Shown here piece after piece: positions 33,643-43,514 of a DNA stretch of 64,000 nucleotides. The translations under genes were made by a program, and so were the position numbers. Within the stretch, counting starts at the first letter, position 1; each line of letters starts with the position of its first letter. The notes under the pieces are model-generated. The model saw nothing but the letters and a program-made list of their open reading frames with translations. It ran no database searches and was not told the origin of the DNA. The DNA comes from Polyangiaceae bacterium (GTDB lineage: Bacteria; Myxococcota_A; Polyangia; Polyangiales; Polyangiaceae): contig JAWKRG010000009.1 in the NCBI GenBank assembly GCA_041389725.1, positions 186,001-250,000 of the forward strand, read 5' to 3'.

Positions 33643-34683
33643 ATGAGGTCCCGAGCGCTTCTCTGCCTAGCGCTGGCCGTCGCGGCGCCGGCGTGCGCCC
33701 GCGCCTGCAACAAGGCAGATGGCAAGGCGGACGCGGCGACCGAAGCCACCGCCGCCTCGGGCATCGAGATGTTGGCGGACGGCAAGGAGCCGCGCGTGAA
33801 GCTCGAGGTGGGGCGCTGGGCAGGCCTGGCCTACGGTTTGAGTTTGCGTGGGGAGGTGAGCCTGGGGGTCGTCGGACAGCCGACCGCCAAGTCACCCACG
33901 TCCGTCACTGCCTTCGAGTTCGAGGTGTTGCACGGTACCGCCGACCCTCTGATCAAGAAGGTGGGTGGGCGCGATCGACGCTACGTGGAGGAGCGCGGCG
34001 TGGTCTCCCTCGCCCGCGCCGAAAGCGACACGCTTCCGCCTGCGGCGCTGCAAACCCTCAATGGTGCCCTGAAAACGCTGGAAGGCCTCAGCAGCCGCCA
34101 GCTGATTGGCGAGGACGGCGAGATCGCAGAAGTGACCGCCGAGTCCCTGGGCGGCAAGAAGCTGCCCGCGGAAGTAAAGGAGGTGCTGGACCAATCCTTT
34201 GATGCTCAGCGTCGCTTCCCCTTTCGCTTGCCGCCACGCCCCGTGGGCGTCGGAGGCAAGTGGCGCTTTCGCGAATCGGTGGAACTCAATGGCGTGACGA
34301 TGTGGCAGATCTGCGAAATGAGCGTGACTGCGGTGTCGAAGGATAGCGTCACCATCAGCCTACGCGTCCGTCACGAAGCGCCCCGACAGGAAGTTCCGCA
34401 CCCGCTGCAGCCGGACCGCCGCGCGGACGTGCAGCAGTACCGTGGTGATGGGACGGGGCACGTCACCGTCGACCGCACGACCGCCATCGTCTTGGAGGGA
34501 CGGCTTGCGACGACCGGCAGTTTGAAGCTCGCCTGGTACGAAGGGGATCAGCAAAAGGTGGCAACCTTCGTCGCGGCGACGAAGACCGAGTTGAGCGGCC
34601 GCATTGGACGGCCGCCCGACGCGGGCGTCGAGGGCGGGGACGGCCAGGCGGGAGACGCGGCGCTCGCCGCGGATGCACCGTGA
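33643..34683 (+). CDS. Secreted hypothetical protein upstream of a membrane transferase
   Basis: 346 residues from MRSRALLCLALAVAAPACARAC, a signal peptide with a possible lipobox (APAC). The mature part is beta-rich, with GVGGKWRFRESVELNG, then YRGDGTGHVTVDRTTA and TGSLKLAW near the end, and it has an Asp/Gly/Ala tail. No domain is recognised with certainty; DUF6263-like proteins are a guess. Its stop overlaps the next gene (GTGA), so the two are cotranscribed. Confidence 0.7.
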   Translation: MRSRALLCLALAVAAPACARACNKADGKADAATEATAASGIEMLADGKEPRVKLEVGRWAGLAYGLSLRGEVSLGVVGQPTAKSPTSVTAFEFEVLHGTADPLIKKVGGRDRRYVEERGVVSLARAESDTLPPAALQTLNGALKTLEGLSSRQLIGEDGEIAEVTAESLGGKKLPAEVKEVLDQSFDAQRRFPFRLPPRPVGVGGKWRFRESVELNGVTMWQICEMSVTAVSKDSVTISLRVRHEAPRQEVPHPLQPDRRADVQQYRGDGTGHVTVDRTTAIVLEGRLATTGSLKLAWYEGDQQKVATFVAATKTELSGRIGRPPDAGVEGGDGQAGDAALAADAP

Positions 34684-37115
34684 CGAAGCGTTCCGTGGCC
34701 CAGCCGCTGCGACCGGGCCTCGCCGTCGGCGTTGCGCTGGTTTCTGCGGCCCTGCTCGGAAGCGAGCTGACCCTGACCCGCCTGCTCTCGGTGGTGCTCT
34801 GGTACCACTTTGCATTCTTCGCGATCAGCGTGGCGCTGTTCGGGCTCGGGCTCGCGGCGCTGGCGGTGCACTACTTCGCGGACCGTCTGAGGGATGTGCC
34901 ACGCGCACTCGCGGCAGGCGCGCTTGCGACGGCGCTATCCCTCGTGGTGGTCGACGTGGCTTTCGTCAACGTGACTCCGGATTGGTTCGGAGGGGCGCTG
35001 GGCGTGTTCACGGTTCTGACTTTCAAGCTGCTGGGCATGTTTCTGCTCAGCGCCGTGCCCTTTTTCTTCGGCGGCGTCGTGATCAGCCTGGCGCTCTCCC
35101 ACTACGCGCTGCAGGCGTCACGACTCTACTTTTGGGATCTGATCGGAGCCGCCGCGGGAGCGCTTGCCCTGCTCGAGCTTGCGGCTGTGCTCAGCGGCCC
35201 CGCGCTGCTCCTGGTGTTCGCCGCATTGGCCGCGGCGGGCGGTATTGGCTTCCTGGTCGGGCGTGCTGCTGGCGAGCGCGGTCTCCTCGTGGCCCTCGCC
35301 GTCGCGATCGCACTGCCGCTCGGGCTCAGCGCGACGCGCGTCGTCGACTTGCGGGTGGCCAAAGGCGTGGATCTCCAGCGGGTCCCCCCGGAGTTCACGC
35401 GCTGGAATGCCTTTTCCTTGGTGACGGTCCTGCCCGCGTCCGACTTCAAGGGCTGGGGCATCGCACCGCGCTATCACGGCAGCATTCCCCCGCAGAAGAC
35501 CTTGGTCATCGACATGAACGCGATGACTCCCCTCATCGCCTTCGACGGAGACTTCTCGAAGGTCGACTACGTGACGCACGATCTCTCCGCCTTCGTCTAT
35601 CGCACGCGAGACGACTGGAGCAAGGTCTGCATCATCGGCGCTGGGGGCGGGAAGGACGTGTTGGCTGCCCTCTCGCGTGGTGCCGACCAAGTCACGGCAG
35701 TGGAAGTCAATCCCATCATCGCCCGCGACGTGATGGGTGGTCGCTACCGAGAGATGGTCGGCGATCTCTACGGTCGACGAGACGTGCACCTTCAGGTGGA
35801 AGACGGCCGCTCCTTTGCGCGCCGCAGCGACGAGCGCTTCGACGTCGTGCATCTATCGATGGTCGATACCAGTGCAGCCAGCGCCGCCGGGGCCTACGCG
35901 CTCAGCGAAAACGCGCTCTACACCGCCGAAGCGTTTCGCGACTTCTTCGGCGCGCTGGCTCCTCGCGGTGTGCTCAGTGTCGCCAGCGTCAGCTTGCCGG
36001 ATTTGTGGGTCGGCACGCGCCTAGCCACGACCCTGCGCGCCGCACTGGGGGGTGGCGCGATTGGCGATCGCGTGGTGGTGTTGGAAACCCCGTGGCTTGG
36101 CGTGCGTGAGGCGCGCCTCTACGACTTCTTGGTGGCGCCGGATGGCTTCTCTGCGGACACGCTGCTGAGAACCCGCGCGGCGGCGGAGGCGCTCGGTTTC
36201 AACGTCGTGTACATGCCGGGGCACGCGACCAATCCCACGAACCCCGAACACGCTTTGGTTCGCCGCGTGATTCAGGAGCGAGACGAGGTAGCCTTGACTG
36301 CGTTCTTGGCCGGCCTTCCCCTGGACGTGACGGCAACCCACGATGACCGTCCGTTCTTCTTCTACCAGAACCGCCTGCGCGATCTGCCGCTCGCCCTGTT
36401 GCTGCCGACCCCCCTGCATCTGTTCGGTAACGGGCTGGTGTTGCTGTCCAAGGTGTTCGCACTCAGCTGCATCTTCGCTTTGGTGCTCATGCTGCTTCCA
36501 CGCTGGTATTCGCGTGGGCGCGACACTCCACTGCGGTCGAGTGAAGTCGGCTTCGCGACCTGTCTGGGGATTGGGTTCCTACTGGCCGAACTCGGGATTC
36601 TGCATCGGGTCAGCCCCTATTTGGGCAAACCCACGCTCTCGCTCAGCGTGGTCGTGGTGGCGGTGCTTGCGGGCGGCGCCCTGGGCAGTCGGCTGCTCTC
36701 GCGTCGCAGCGCTCGTTCGGTTCAGGGCCTGATGGCGCTACTCGTCGTCGCGCTGCTGGCGGCGGCGTGGACCTTGCCACTCTTGACCGACGCGACGCGA
36801 TCCTGGTCGCCAACAATGCGAGGGCTTTGCGTCGGCGCCGTGGTGTTCGCCGTCGGATTGCTGCTCGGTGTTCCCATGCCCGCGGCCCTGCGCGCCATTG
36901 CGCGTCGAGCTCCGGATGCGACCGCTTGGTTCTGGGCGATCAACGGCGGCACCAGCGTGCTCGGGACGGTCCTCGCCACCTTGGTGGCCCTTCATTTTGG
37001 GGCCACAGCCACGGTGCTCAGTGCGGCGGCGCTGTACGCGCTCGCCACCTTGCTTTCGCGCGCCGTGCTGGGATCCGAGAGCGGGGAGCCCACTGAGAGC
37101 GGGGAGCCCAGCTGA
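34680..37115 (+). CDS. Polytopic membrane protein with spermidine-synthase-like methyltransferase-fold domain
   Basis: 811 residues from a GTG. About six to seven N-terminal helices (residues 15-220) are followed by a soluble Rossmann domain with VCIIGAGGGKDVLAAL and TAVEVNPI, as in spermidine synthase/SAM-binding folds. Another five to six helices follow (from about 580). The sandwich is typical of membrane SpeE-like proteins of unknown substrate, so polyamine synthesis should not be assumed. The last codons contain an 18-bp direct repeat encoding SESGEP-TESGEP. Confidence 0.8.
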   Translation: MTKRSVAQPLRPGLAVGVALVSAALLGSELTLTRLLSVVLWYHFAFFAISVALFGLGLAALAVHYFADRLRDVPRALAAGALATALSLVVVDVAFVNVTPDWFGGALGVFTVLTFKLLGMFLLSAVPFFFGGVVISLALSHYALQASRLYFWDLIGAAAGALALLELAAVLSGPALLLVFAALAAAGGIGFLVGRAAGERGLLVALAVAIALPLGLSATRVVDLRVAKGVDLQRVPPEFTRWNAFSLVTVLPASDFKGWGIAPRYHGSIPPQKTLVIDMNAMTPLIAFDGDFSKVDYVTHDLSAFVYRTRDDWSKVCIIGAGGGKDVLAALSRGADQVTAVEVNPIIARDVMGGRYREMVGDLYGRRDVHLQVEDGRSFARRSDERFDVVHLSMVDTSAASAAGAYALSENALYTAEAFRDFFGALAPRGVLSVASVSLPDLWVGTRLATTLRAALGGGAIGDRVVVLETPWLGVREARLYDFLVAPDGFSADTLLRTRAAAEALGFNVVYMPGHATNPTNPEHALVRRVIQERDEVALTAFLAGLPLDVTATHDDRPFFFYQNRLRDLPLALLLPTPLHLFGNGLVLLSKVFALSCIFALVLMLLPRWYSRGRDTPLRSSEVGFATCLGIGFLLAELGILHRVSPYLGKPTLSLSVVVVAVLAGGALGSRLLSRRSARSVQGLMALLVVALLAAAWTLPLLTDATRSWSPTMRGLCVGAVVFAVGLLLGVPMPAALRAIARRAPDATAWFWAINGGTSVLGTVLATLVALHFGATATVLSAAALYALATLLSRAVLGSESGEPTESGEPS

Positions 37116-38438
37116 ATGCGCTGTCCGCTCTACGAAGCGGGGCGCTGTCGATCTTGTGGCTCGATCGAGCTGCCCTATCACGAGCAGCTCGCGCGAAAAC
37201 AGGCGGGTGCCGAGGCGGCCCTCGGTGCTGGGGTTCACTGGCAAGCGCCGGTGTCGAGTGCGGAGCAAGGGTTCCGCAACAAGGCGAAGTTGGTAGTGGC
37301 CGGAAAGCCGCACCGTGTGACGCTCGGGATCTTGGACGAGCGCGGTCGGGGTATCGATCTCACAGAGTGTCCCCTCTATCCGGCGGCTCTTGCTCGCGCC
37401 TTCGAGCCGCTGCGCACCTTCTTGAACGACAGCGGCGTGGAGCCCTACGACGTGCCTGGTCGTCGCGGTGAACTCAAGCACGTCATCGTCACCGTCGCCG
37501 AGCCCGAGGGCGCGCTGATGCTTCGCTTCGTGCTGCGTTCGCGAGCCTGGCTGGATCGATTGGACAAGGAACTACCCCGGCTCCTCGCCGCGTTGCCTCG
37601 CGTGTCGCTGGTCAGCGTCAATCTGCAGCCCGAGCACAAGGCGATCCTCGAGGGGGATGAAGAAGTCGTGATCCACGGCGGGCCAGCCCTCCGCATCGCG
37701 GTGGGCGACGCCGTCCTGGAGCTTCCGCCGAAGAGCTTCTTCCAGACCAACACCGCCGTCGCGGCCGCCCTGTATCGCGAGGCGGTGCAGTGGGTCGAGG
37801 AGGTGTCGCCGCGATGCATCCTCGACTTGTTCTGCGGCGTGGGTGGGTTTGCACTTCACCTGGCCGCACCCGAGCGCGACGTGGTGGGGGTCGAGCTGTC
37901 GGCAGAGGCCGTCAGCGGCGCTGAGCGCAGTCGCGCGGCGCTGGGACTCGCGGGCGTCGACTTCCGGGTCGGCGACGCCCTGGAGTACCTGTCGAGCTCG
38001 TCCGTCCCTGCAGATCTGATCGTGGTGAACCCGCCGCGGCGCGGGCTCGGGTCGGAGCTTTCGGCCTGTCTCGACGTAGCCGGTGCCCGCCACATCCTCT
38101 ACTCGAGCTGCAACGTCGCGACCTTGGCCAAGGACCTCGCCGCCATGCCTCACTACGCCCCGCAGCGCGCACGCGTGTTCGACATGTTCCCCCACACGGA
38201 ACACTTCGAACTACTGGTGCTGCTGGAGAGAGCGCGCGGAAGCTGGAACGAGCGAAGTGAGTCGAAGGACCCGAAGAACGCGCCGACTCAGATTGACAGC
38301 GATCCCTCGCGGAACTTGCTCGGCGCGAGGTGCACGTTGATGCACACGGGGGTTCCGCTCTTGGCCACGCGTTTGGCTTCGTCCAGGGTCTCGTCGACCT
38401 TGGCAGGGTCATCGAGCAACAGGCCCTTGCCGCCGTAG
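37116..38438 (+). CDS. rlmC: 23S rRNA (uracil-5-)-methyltransferase, RlmC-like
   Basis: 440 residues. The start MRCPLYEAGRCRSC gives three of the four [4Fe-4S] cysteines, with the fourth in TECPLYP. SAM motif I is DLFCGVGGFALHLA, VNPPRRG is the catalytic loop, and the nucleophile Cys is in YSSCNVATLAKDL. Family length is about 375, reached at FELLVLLERA. A further 67 low-complexity residues follow and overlap the convergent ThDP gene by 151 bp. The real stop may have been lost. Confidence 0.9.
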   Translation: MRCPLYEAGRCRSCGSIELPYHEQLARKQAGAEAALGAGVHWQAPVSSAEQGFRNKAKLVVAGKPHRVTLGILDERGRGIDLTECPLYPAALARAFEPLRTFLNDSGVEPYDVPGRRGELKHVIVTVAEPEGALMLRFVLRSRAWLDRLDKELPRLLAALPRVSLVSVNLQPEHKAILEGDEEVVIHGGPALRIAVGDAVLELPPKSFFQTNTAVAAALYREAVQWVEEVSPRCILDLFCGVGGFALHLAAPERDVVGVELSAEAVSGAERSRAALGLAGVDFRVGDALEYLSSSSVPADLIVVNPPRRGLGSELSACLDVAGARHILYSSCNVATLAKDLAAMPHYAPQRARVFDMFPHTEHFELLVLLERARGSWNERSESKDPKNAPTQIDSDPSRNLLGARCTLMHTGVPLLATRLASSRVSSTLAGSSSNRPLPP

Positions 38439-40039
38439 CCTTCTGCCACGCGGTGATAGTCGGTCTTGCGCAGCTCGGTGCCGACTGGGTCCCCGAGGAT
38501 GGTGACCTGGTCGCGGGCAATTTGCTGCCAGCTGGCGTCGTTGCCGATCACGGCGATCGGTGCCAGGCCGCTGCGCACGTAGGTGTCGAACTCGGCGAGG
38601 CTGTAGGCGCTGGAGCCATCGCCGTAGAACAGCCACACCTCTGCCGAGGGCCGCACCGTGGCCGCGCCGACGGCGAAGCCGCCGCCGACTCCGAGGGTGC
38701 CGAACACGCCGGGGTCGAGCCAGCTCAGAGGTGAGCGTGGGCGCACGATGTAGGCGCCGGTGGCGACGAAGTCTCCGCCGTCGGCCACCAGCACGCTGTC
38801 GTCGTCGAGCTTCTCCTCGATGCGAAGGAACAGGTGGATCGGATCAATCAGCGGGCCAGCCGCGTTTGCGCTCGCGGCGATCTCTTCATCGCGCGCAGCC
38901 TCTTGCTGGCGGAGCTTGTCGAACCACGTTTGCCATTGCCCGCGCGCGCTCTGCTCGGCGAGCTGCACCAGAAAATGACCGGGGTGAGCCTGGACCGCGA
39001 GGGTCGGTTTGCGGTTCTTGCCCAGGGCTGTGGCGTCCAGGTTCACGCTGGCGATGAAGGCGTGCTTGTTGATCTTCTGGCCGTAGCCCAAGCGGAAGTC
39101 GAAAGGAAAACCCGCAACCAGCACGACGTCCGCTTCTTTGAGGGCGGCGGTGCGCTTGTGGCGGAACTGAATCTCGTTGTGGCGCCCGAGCAAGCCGCGA
39201 CTCGAGCCTGCCAGGAACGTGGGGATCCCCAGGCGCTCGATGGCTTGCGCCAGCTCGCCAGCTCTTTCCGGTGTCAAGTTGACCATCGCTTGATTGCCCA
39301 GCACGAGCACGGGCCGCTCGGCTTTGGCGAGGGCGGCGGTCACTTCTTTCAACTGCGCACCGATGCTATCGGCGAAGGGGCTGCGCAAAGAAGGCCAGCC
39401 CGGGATCGGAATGTGGGGCATGTGGAACTGCTTCTTCAGGTACGCCTTGAGCGCGAGTTGCGCCGCCGCACCCACCGGTCCCTTCATCTTCTCGACGCCG
39501 GACTCCTTCATGTACCACTCGGAAACGATTGACTCGGGGTACAGCACGTCGACCGGCATCTCGAGGAACACCGGACCCGGGACGCCTTGGCTGGCAACCG
39601 CGAAGGCCTTCTCCAGCATTGGCACCAGGTCCTTCACCTTGTTGCAGCGGTCCGCCCACTTGGTGACGGTCTTCATCAACGAAAGTTGATCGATGTCCTG
39701 CAGAGATCCGCGACCGCGCAGCACTGTGGCGGTAGCGCCGCCCAAGATGATGATGGGTTGCTGCGCTTCATAGGCGTTCTTCACTGCCGTCGTGGTGTTG
39801 GTCACGCCGGGGCCTGCGGTCACCGCGCACACGCCCGGGATCCCCGTCATGCGGCTGGCGGCATCTGCCGCGAAAGCGGCACTCACCTCGTGACGCATGT
39901 CGATCACGCGCAGGCCATTCTGCTTGGCGCCCTGGAGCAGGGGAGAGATGTGCCCACCGCAGAGGTTGTATAGACACTTGACGCCGTGCGCGGCGAGCAC
40001 TTCGCCGACGATGCTTCCGCCATGGGGATGGTTCGACAT
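38288..40039 (-). CDS. Thiamine-diphosphate enzyme, acetolactate synthase/2-hydroxyacyl-CoA lyase-like
   Basis: 583 residues from MSNHPHGG (ATG 40039). The three-domain ThDP layout is clear. MRHEVSAAFAADAASR carries the catalytic Glu, AVTAGPGVTNTTTAV is next, and the cofactor motif GDGSSAYSLAEFDTYV runs on to GNDASWQQIARDQV. The pattern is closest to ILVBL/HACL-type lyases rather than to IlvB of branched-chain synthesis. It likely cleaves or joins 2-keto or 2-hydroxyacyl substrates; the substrate is not known. It is convergent with rlmC. Confidence 0.85.
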   Translation of the reverse strand: MSNHPHGGSIVGEVLAAHGVKCLYNLCGGHISPLLQGAKQNGLRVIDMRHEVSAAFAADAASRMTGIPGVCAVTAGPGVTNTTTAVKNAYEAQQPIIILGGATATVLRGRGSLQDIDQLSLMKTVTKWADRCNKVKDLVPMLEKAFAVASQGVPGPVFLEMPVDVLYPESIVSEWYMKESGVEKMKGPVGAAAQLALKAYLKKQFHMPHIPIPGWPSLRSPFADSIGAQLKEVTAALAKAERPVLVLGNQAMVNLTPERAGELAQAIERLGIPTFLAGSSRGLLGRHNEIQFRHKRTAALKEADVVLVAGFPFDFRLGYGQKINKHAFIASVNLDATALGKNRKPTLAVQAHPGHFLVQLAEQSARGQWQTWFDKLRQQEAARDEEIAASANAAGPLIDPIHLFLRIEEKLDDDSVLVADGGDFVATGAYIVRPRSPLSWLDPGVFGTLGVGGGFAVGAATVRPSAEVWLFYGDGSSAYSLAEFDTYVRSGLAPIAVIGNDASWQQIARDQVTILGDPVGTELRKTDYHRVAEGYGGKGLLLDDPAKVDETLDEAKRVAKSGTPVCINVHLAPSKFREGSLSI

Positions 40040-40231
40040 GGGGGGACTATGCGCGGGGGGCGCGCCGCAGGCCACGCAGAAATGCCGAGTGGGCGGCAGC
40101 TCTCTTCAAGTGCCCTTTTCGCGGCAAAGATGACACTGCAGCATGTGGTGCGGCGGGCCAATTTGTATCGGCTTTCTCGAACCTCCGTCTCACGTGGTAT
40201 GAACTTGCGCGTGAACCGGACCACTGAATCG

Positions 40232-40603
40232 ATGCGAACTTGGTTGATTCCAATCGCGGCCGGGCTGCTGCTGCCGGTGGCCTCCGTGTCTTTCGCGAGC
40301 TGCAAGAAGGACGAACCGCCCCCGCCTCTTCCCTCCGCAGCGCCGGAACCTGCTCCGAGCCCGCCGCTCGCGCTCGAGATCGAAGACGCGGGTGCACCTC
40401 CGGAGGACGTCGCACCCGACGTCAAGAAGAAGTACACGGGCGGCAGTTCGGCGAGCATGAAGAAGTGTTGCCAAGCCGTCGCGCAGAACGCCGAGAACGC
40501 GCCCGAGCCGACGAAGACCTACATGAAGCAAATGGCAGCCGCATGTTTCGCCGCCGCCGGCGCGGGCCGCGCGTGGAGCGGCGGTGGTTTCGCTTGCAAG
40601 TGA
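40232..40603 (+). CDS. Small Cys-containing lipoprotein
   Basis: 123 residues from MRTWLIPIAAGLLLP; an ATG at 40199 is an alternative. The signal peptide ends SFASC-KKDE, an acceptable lipobox. A Pro-rich linker (EPPPPLPSAAPEPAPSPP) leads to a short helical segment with MKKCCQAVAQNA and MAAACFAAAGAG. No family is recognised. Similar short segments occur in many small predicted lipoproteins of myxobacteria. Confidence 0.65.
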   Translation: MRTWLIPIAAGLLLPVASVSFASCKKDEPPPPLPSAAPEPAPSPPLALEIEDAGAPPEDVAPDVKKKYTGGSSASMKKCCQAVAQNAENAPEPTKTYMKQMAAACFAAAGAGRAWSGGGFACK

Positions 40604-40651
40604 GGTGCTCCGACGCCGAGAAGCTCCCCCAGGGGCTTCGAGCGCCTGGGT

Positions 40652-42730
40652 TCACTGAAACACGAGGTTCAGGTCGACCCGCTTCGAGCTTTCCGGAGTG
40701 AGTGTGACGGTGACGACTTGGTTCGCTTCGCTGGCAGAGCCTGCGGACGCGCTTGCCAAGGCGTAGCCCTGGGGTACATAGACTCGAAAGCGGTATTCGA
40801 AGGGAACGGAATCTGGCGCACCGTGGTCGACGTCGAAAGACAGCGACAGCGTGCCGCTGCTCTCGTCCCAGCTCTCCTTCGCGAGATCCGTCCCGCCCTG
40901 GGTCAGGTGGCGGTTGTGGCCTAGGAACTGTGGGCGTCCAGTGGCCTCTCGGAGTGCGATCAAGGAATGACCGTGGGCGGGCACCTTCTGCGTGACGCGA
41001 CCGCGCACCACACCCAAGAACTCCTCGGACCAGAACTCGTTGGCCAAGTAGTCCCGATTGGGGTCGAGTCCCAGATCGGAGAGCGCGACGTCGTAGCTGC
41101 GCTCCGCGTCGACCATCTCCGGCGGTGCGCCGTCTTGCGTGTAGTCCCAATTCCGACCCCAGTTCAGCAGGCCCAGCACCTTCCAGCTGGCATCCGACCC
41201 GGCGTGGGTTCCGTTCACGCTCAGCAGCCAGTGCTCGGGGTACATGCGGGTGAACAGATCCAGCGGTCGGGCAGAGGGGCCGTACACCGGCAGCAGCTTG
41301 CGCCAGATCTGGATCTGGGCTGGCGTCAGCGTGCGCAAGTCTTCACCGAACTCCACGATCGATCCGCTGAGACCGATGAAGGACGCCAGCGTGATGGCTT
41401 CCCGCTCGGTGACGGGTGGCTCGGGCTGACTCGTGTCCGTGCGGAAGAACAGCAGGTCGTTGTGATTCACCCACACGCGATCGTGCAGGTAGTAGCGGCG
41501 CGCCGCAGCCTTCACCGTGGCCTTGAAGCTTCCGCCGGATCCCAGCAGCAGAAACGGGTCCGTCTCCTCCCACAAGGGGGCGGTGTCCAGCGTCACCCGC
41601 ATCGAGTCCACCACGCCGTAGTTCACACCCATCAGCGCGATTCCCAGGTAGAACACGTCGTCGCCGAGCACATCGCGGAACTTTCGGATGGCGCGCTTGT
41701 ACACCTCCACGCTGGTGAGCTCGGGCGCGTCTCGGGGCATGTAGGGGAACGCCACGTAGGCGAAGTCGAGCTTGATCCAGCCCATGCCCCAGTCGTTCTT
41801 GTAGCGCTGCATGGTCTCAGCGATGAAGTCCAGCGCAGCGTCGTTCGATAGGTTCAGCGCGTGAACTCCGGCGTCCGGGCTGAGCAGCCCGCTGGTGGCA
41901 TTGTCACTGGGATGCGCGAGCAGCTCGGGGTGCTGTTGTGCCAGGGTGGACGAGTCGTCGACCGTGAAGGCACTGATCCATAGTCCTGGGATCAGCCCGG
42001 CATCCGTCACCCGCTCCGACCAGGCTTGCATCCCCGACGGAAAGCGATCCGCGCGAGGAAACCAATCGCCGTCCGCAATCTGATAGCCGTCGTCGAGCTG
42101 GAAGTACTCGACGCCGAAGGGCGCGAACTCACGCGCCATCAACGCCGCCGCGGGATTCGATCGGCAGCAGGGCGCTCACGATTGGGTTGCGCTTCTCATC
42201 GGGGTAGTGGAGCTTCACGTCGACGTCCGCGGCGACATCGGCCCCGTTGTCCAGCACACGCAGACGAGTGGGATCCTCGCCTAGCTCGAGCCCCGCGGAG
42301 TGACGCGCAGCACGCGCACCTGGCTTTCGGTACGATTCGCCACGTCCAGGCGGATGACTGCTGTGTCGTGCGCGGCATCGTGCCACACGCGCCAGTCGAG
42401 GCCGATTCCCTCCGCCTGGCATTCGAGGTGTGCTCCGGTCACAGATTGAAAGTAGCCTGCGGCCGCCGGTGGCGTGTCCTCCGCCGTCCATCCGCCGCAG
42501 CTTCGGGTGTCGACCGTAATCGCGTCGCCGTTCACTTCCACCAGAGCTTCCGCCCAGCCCGCGCGGAGAATCACGGCGCCGGTGCGCTGGCGAAAGTCCA
42601 CCCGACCGTCGGAGCGGGCGACGACCTGCAGCGCGGGACCGGGTTCCCCCAGGACGAGTGTCTCGTCTTCACCGCAGCCGATGAAGCTCAGTGCTCCGAG
42701 TGCCGCCAGGCCGAGTCGTCTCTTCGCCAT
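40652..42730 (-). pseudogene. GH36-like alpha-galactosidase lipoprotein, broken by two frame disruptions
   Basis: The three segments read in order. 42730 to about 42297 has a lipoprotein signal (LGALSFIGC) and the beta-sandwich start. About 42297 to 42160, in another frame, continues the N-terminal domain (LELGEDPTRLRVLDNG). 42142 to 40652 is the barrel, with FQLDDGYQ, the nucleophile Asp in WIKLDFAY and VWVNHNDLLFFR. The first break is consistent with one G lost from the CGGGG run at about 42290-42296. At the second (about 42150-42165) the frame shifts again, and the first barrel strand (GWNSW-type motif) is missing, which suggests a small deletion. Sequencing error is the alternative for the first break only. 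Confidence 0.75.
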
Positions 42731-42797
42731 GGGCGAAGAGCTTTCTGGCACCCCAGCGCAACGTCAACCTCGGACTGTCGTCGACCCTTCCGACCAC

Positions 42798-42826
42798 GAG
42801 GGCCGACGGGGGATCCGTCGGCCTCT
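42798..42826 (-). terminator. Hairpin after the Cys-rich lipoprotein operon
   Basis: A perfect 9-bp stem pairs GGCCGACGG (42801-42809) with CCGTCGGCC (42815-42823) around a 5-nt loop, 40 bp beyond the stop at 42864. No U-tract follows on the minus strand, so termination efficiency is uncertain. Confidence 0.5.
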
Positions 42827-42863
42827 TGCAGGCGCGCGCCCCGAGGGTTTCGTGCCGCGCGAG

Positions 42864-43484
42864 TCAGGGGGTGAGTGCCGCGCACTCGGTGGCGCAAGCT
42901 TCGGAGCAGATCTCGCAAGCGCAGCCGACCAAGCTGCCGAAAGCCGAGTTGGCACTGCACCCGGTCGCCAGGTAGTCACCATCCCAACATTGCTTGCACC
43001 CGGGGTCGCCTCCACACGCCGAGGAAGGTGCCGAGCAGGCACTTGACGCGCACTGCTTGCATGCGCTGCTCACGAGCGTGCCGCTGCCCGTCGCGCCCGA
43101 ACCGCCGGTTGCGCCCGTTGCCCCGGACCCGCCGGAACCCGAGACGCCACCGCCAGCGCCACCCGAACTCCCGGCGCCCGCTCCGCCCGCGCCACTGGCA
43201 GCGCCTTGGCCGGCGCCGCCGCCGCCCGCGCCCGCGGCGGCACCGAAGGCACCGAAACCACCGAAGCCTGATTGTGCGCCGCTACCTCCAGCAGCGACAC
43301 AGCGGTTCGAGTGGCAGCTGAGCCCCGGATCGCAGCTACCGCCTGGCGTACACTCGCAACCTTCACCGCCCACCGCGCACGTGGAGCCGTTGGAGTTCGG
43401 CTCCGAGGAGCATCCTCCCAGGCCCGTGCTCAGAATGGCGGCAAGCAGTGCGGCGCCGGACGCGGCTAGTCTTCGTGAGTTCAT
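42864..43484 (-). CDS. Cys-rich, Gly-rich lipoprotein (paralogue A)
   Basis: 206 residues with a strong ribosome-binding site (AAGGAGGA). The lipobox is GLGGC. A Cys motif CAVGGEGCECTPGG-CDPGLSC-SNRC (residues 36-62) is followed by a Gly/Ala/Ser linker of about 70 residues. The C-terminal module has ten or so cysteines in repeated CxxC/CxxxxC spacing (CKQCASSAC, CGGDPGCKQC, CACEICSEAC). It follows paralogue B by 30 bp without its own promoter. It is probably a surface or outer-membrane protein with disulfides. Function unknown. Confidence 0.82.
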   Translation of the reverse strand: MNSRRLAASGAALLAAILSTGLGGCSSEPNSNGSTCAVGGEGCECTPGGSCDPGLSCHSNRCVAAGGSGAQSGFGGFGAFGAAAGAGGGGAGQGAASGAGGAGAGSSGGAGGGVSGSGGSGATGATGGSGATGSGTLVSSACKQCASSACSAPSSACGGDPGCKQCWDGDYLATGCSANSAFGSLVGCACEICSEACATECAALTP

Positions 43485-43514
43485 TCGATCCTCCTTTGCT
43501 GTTTGGCTTTCGAC

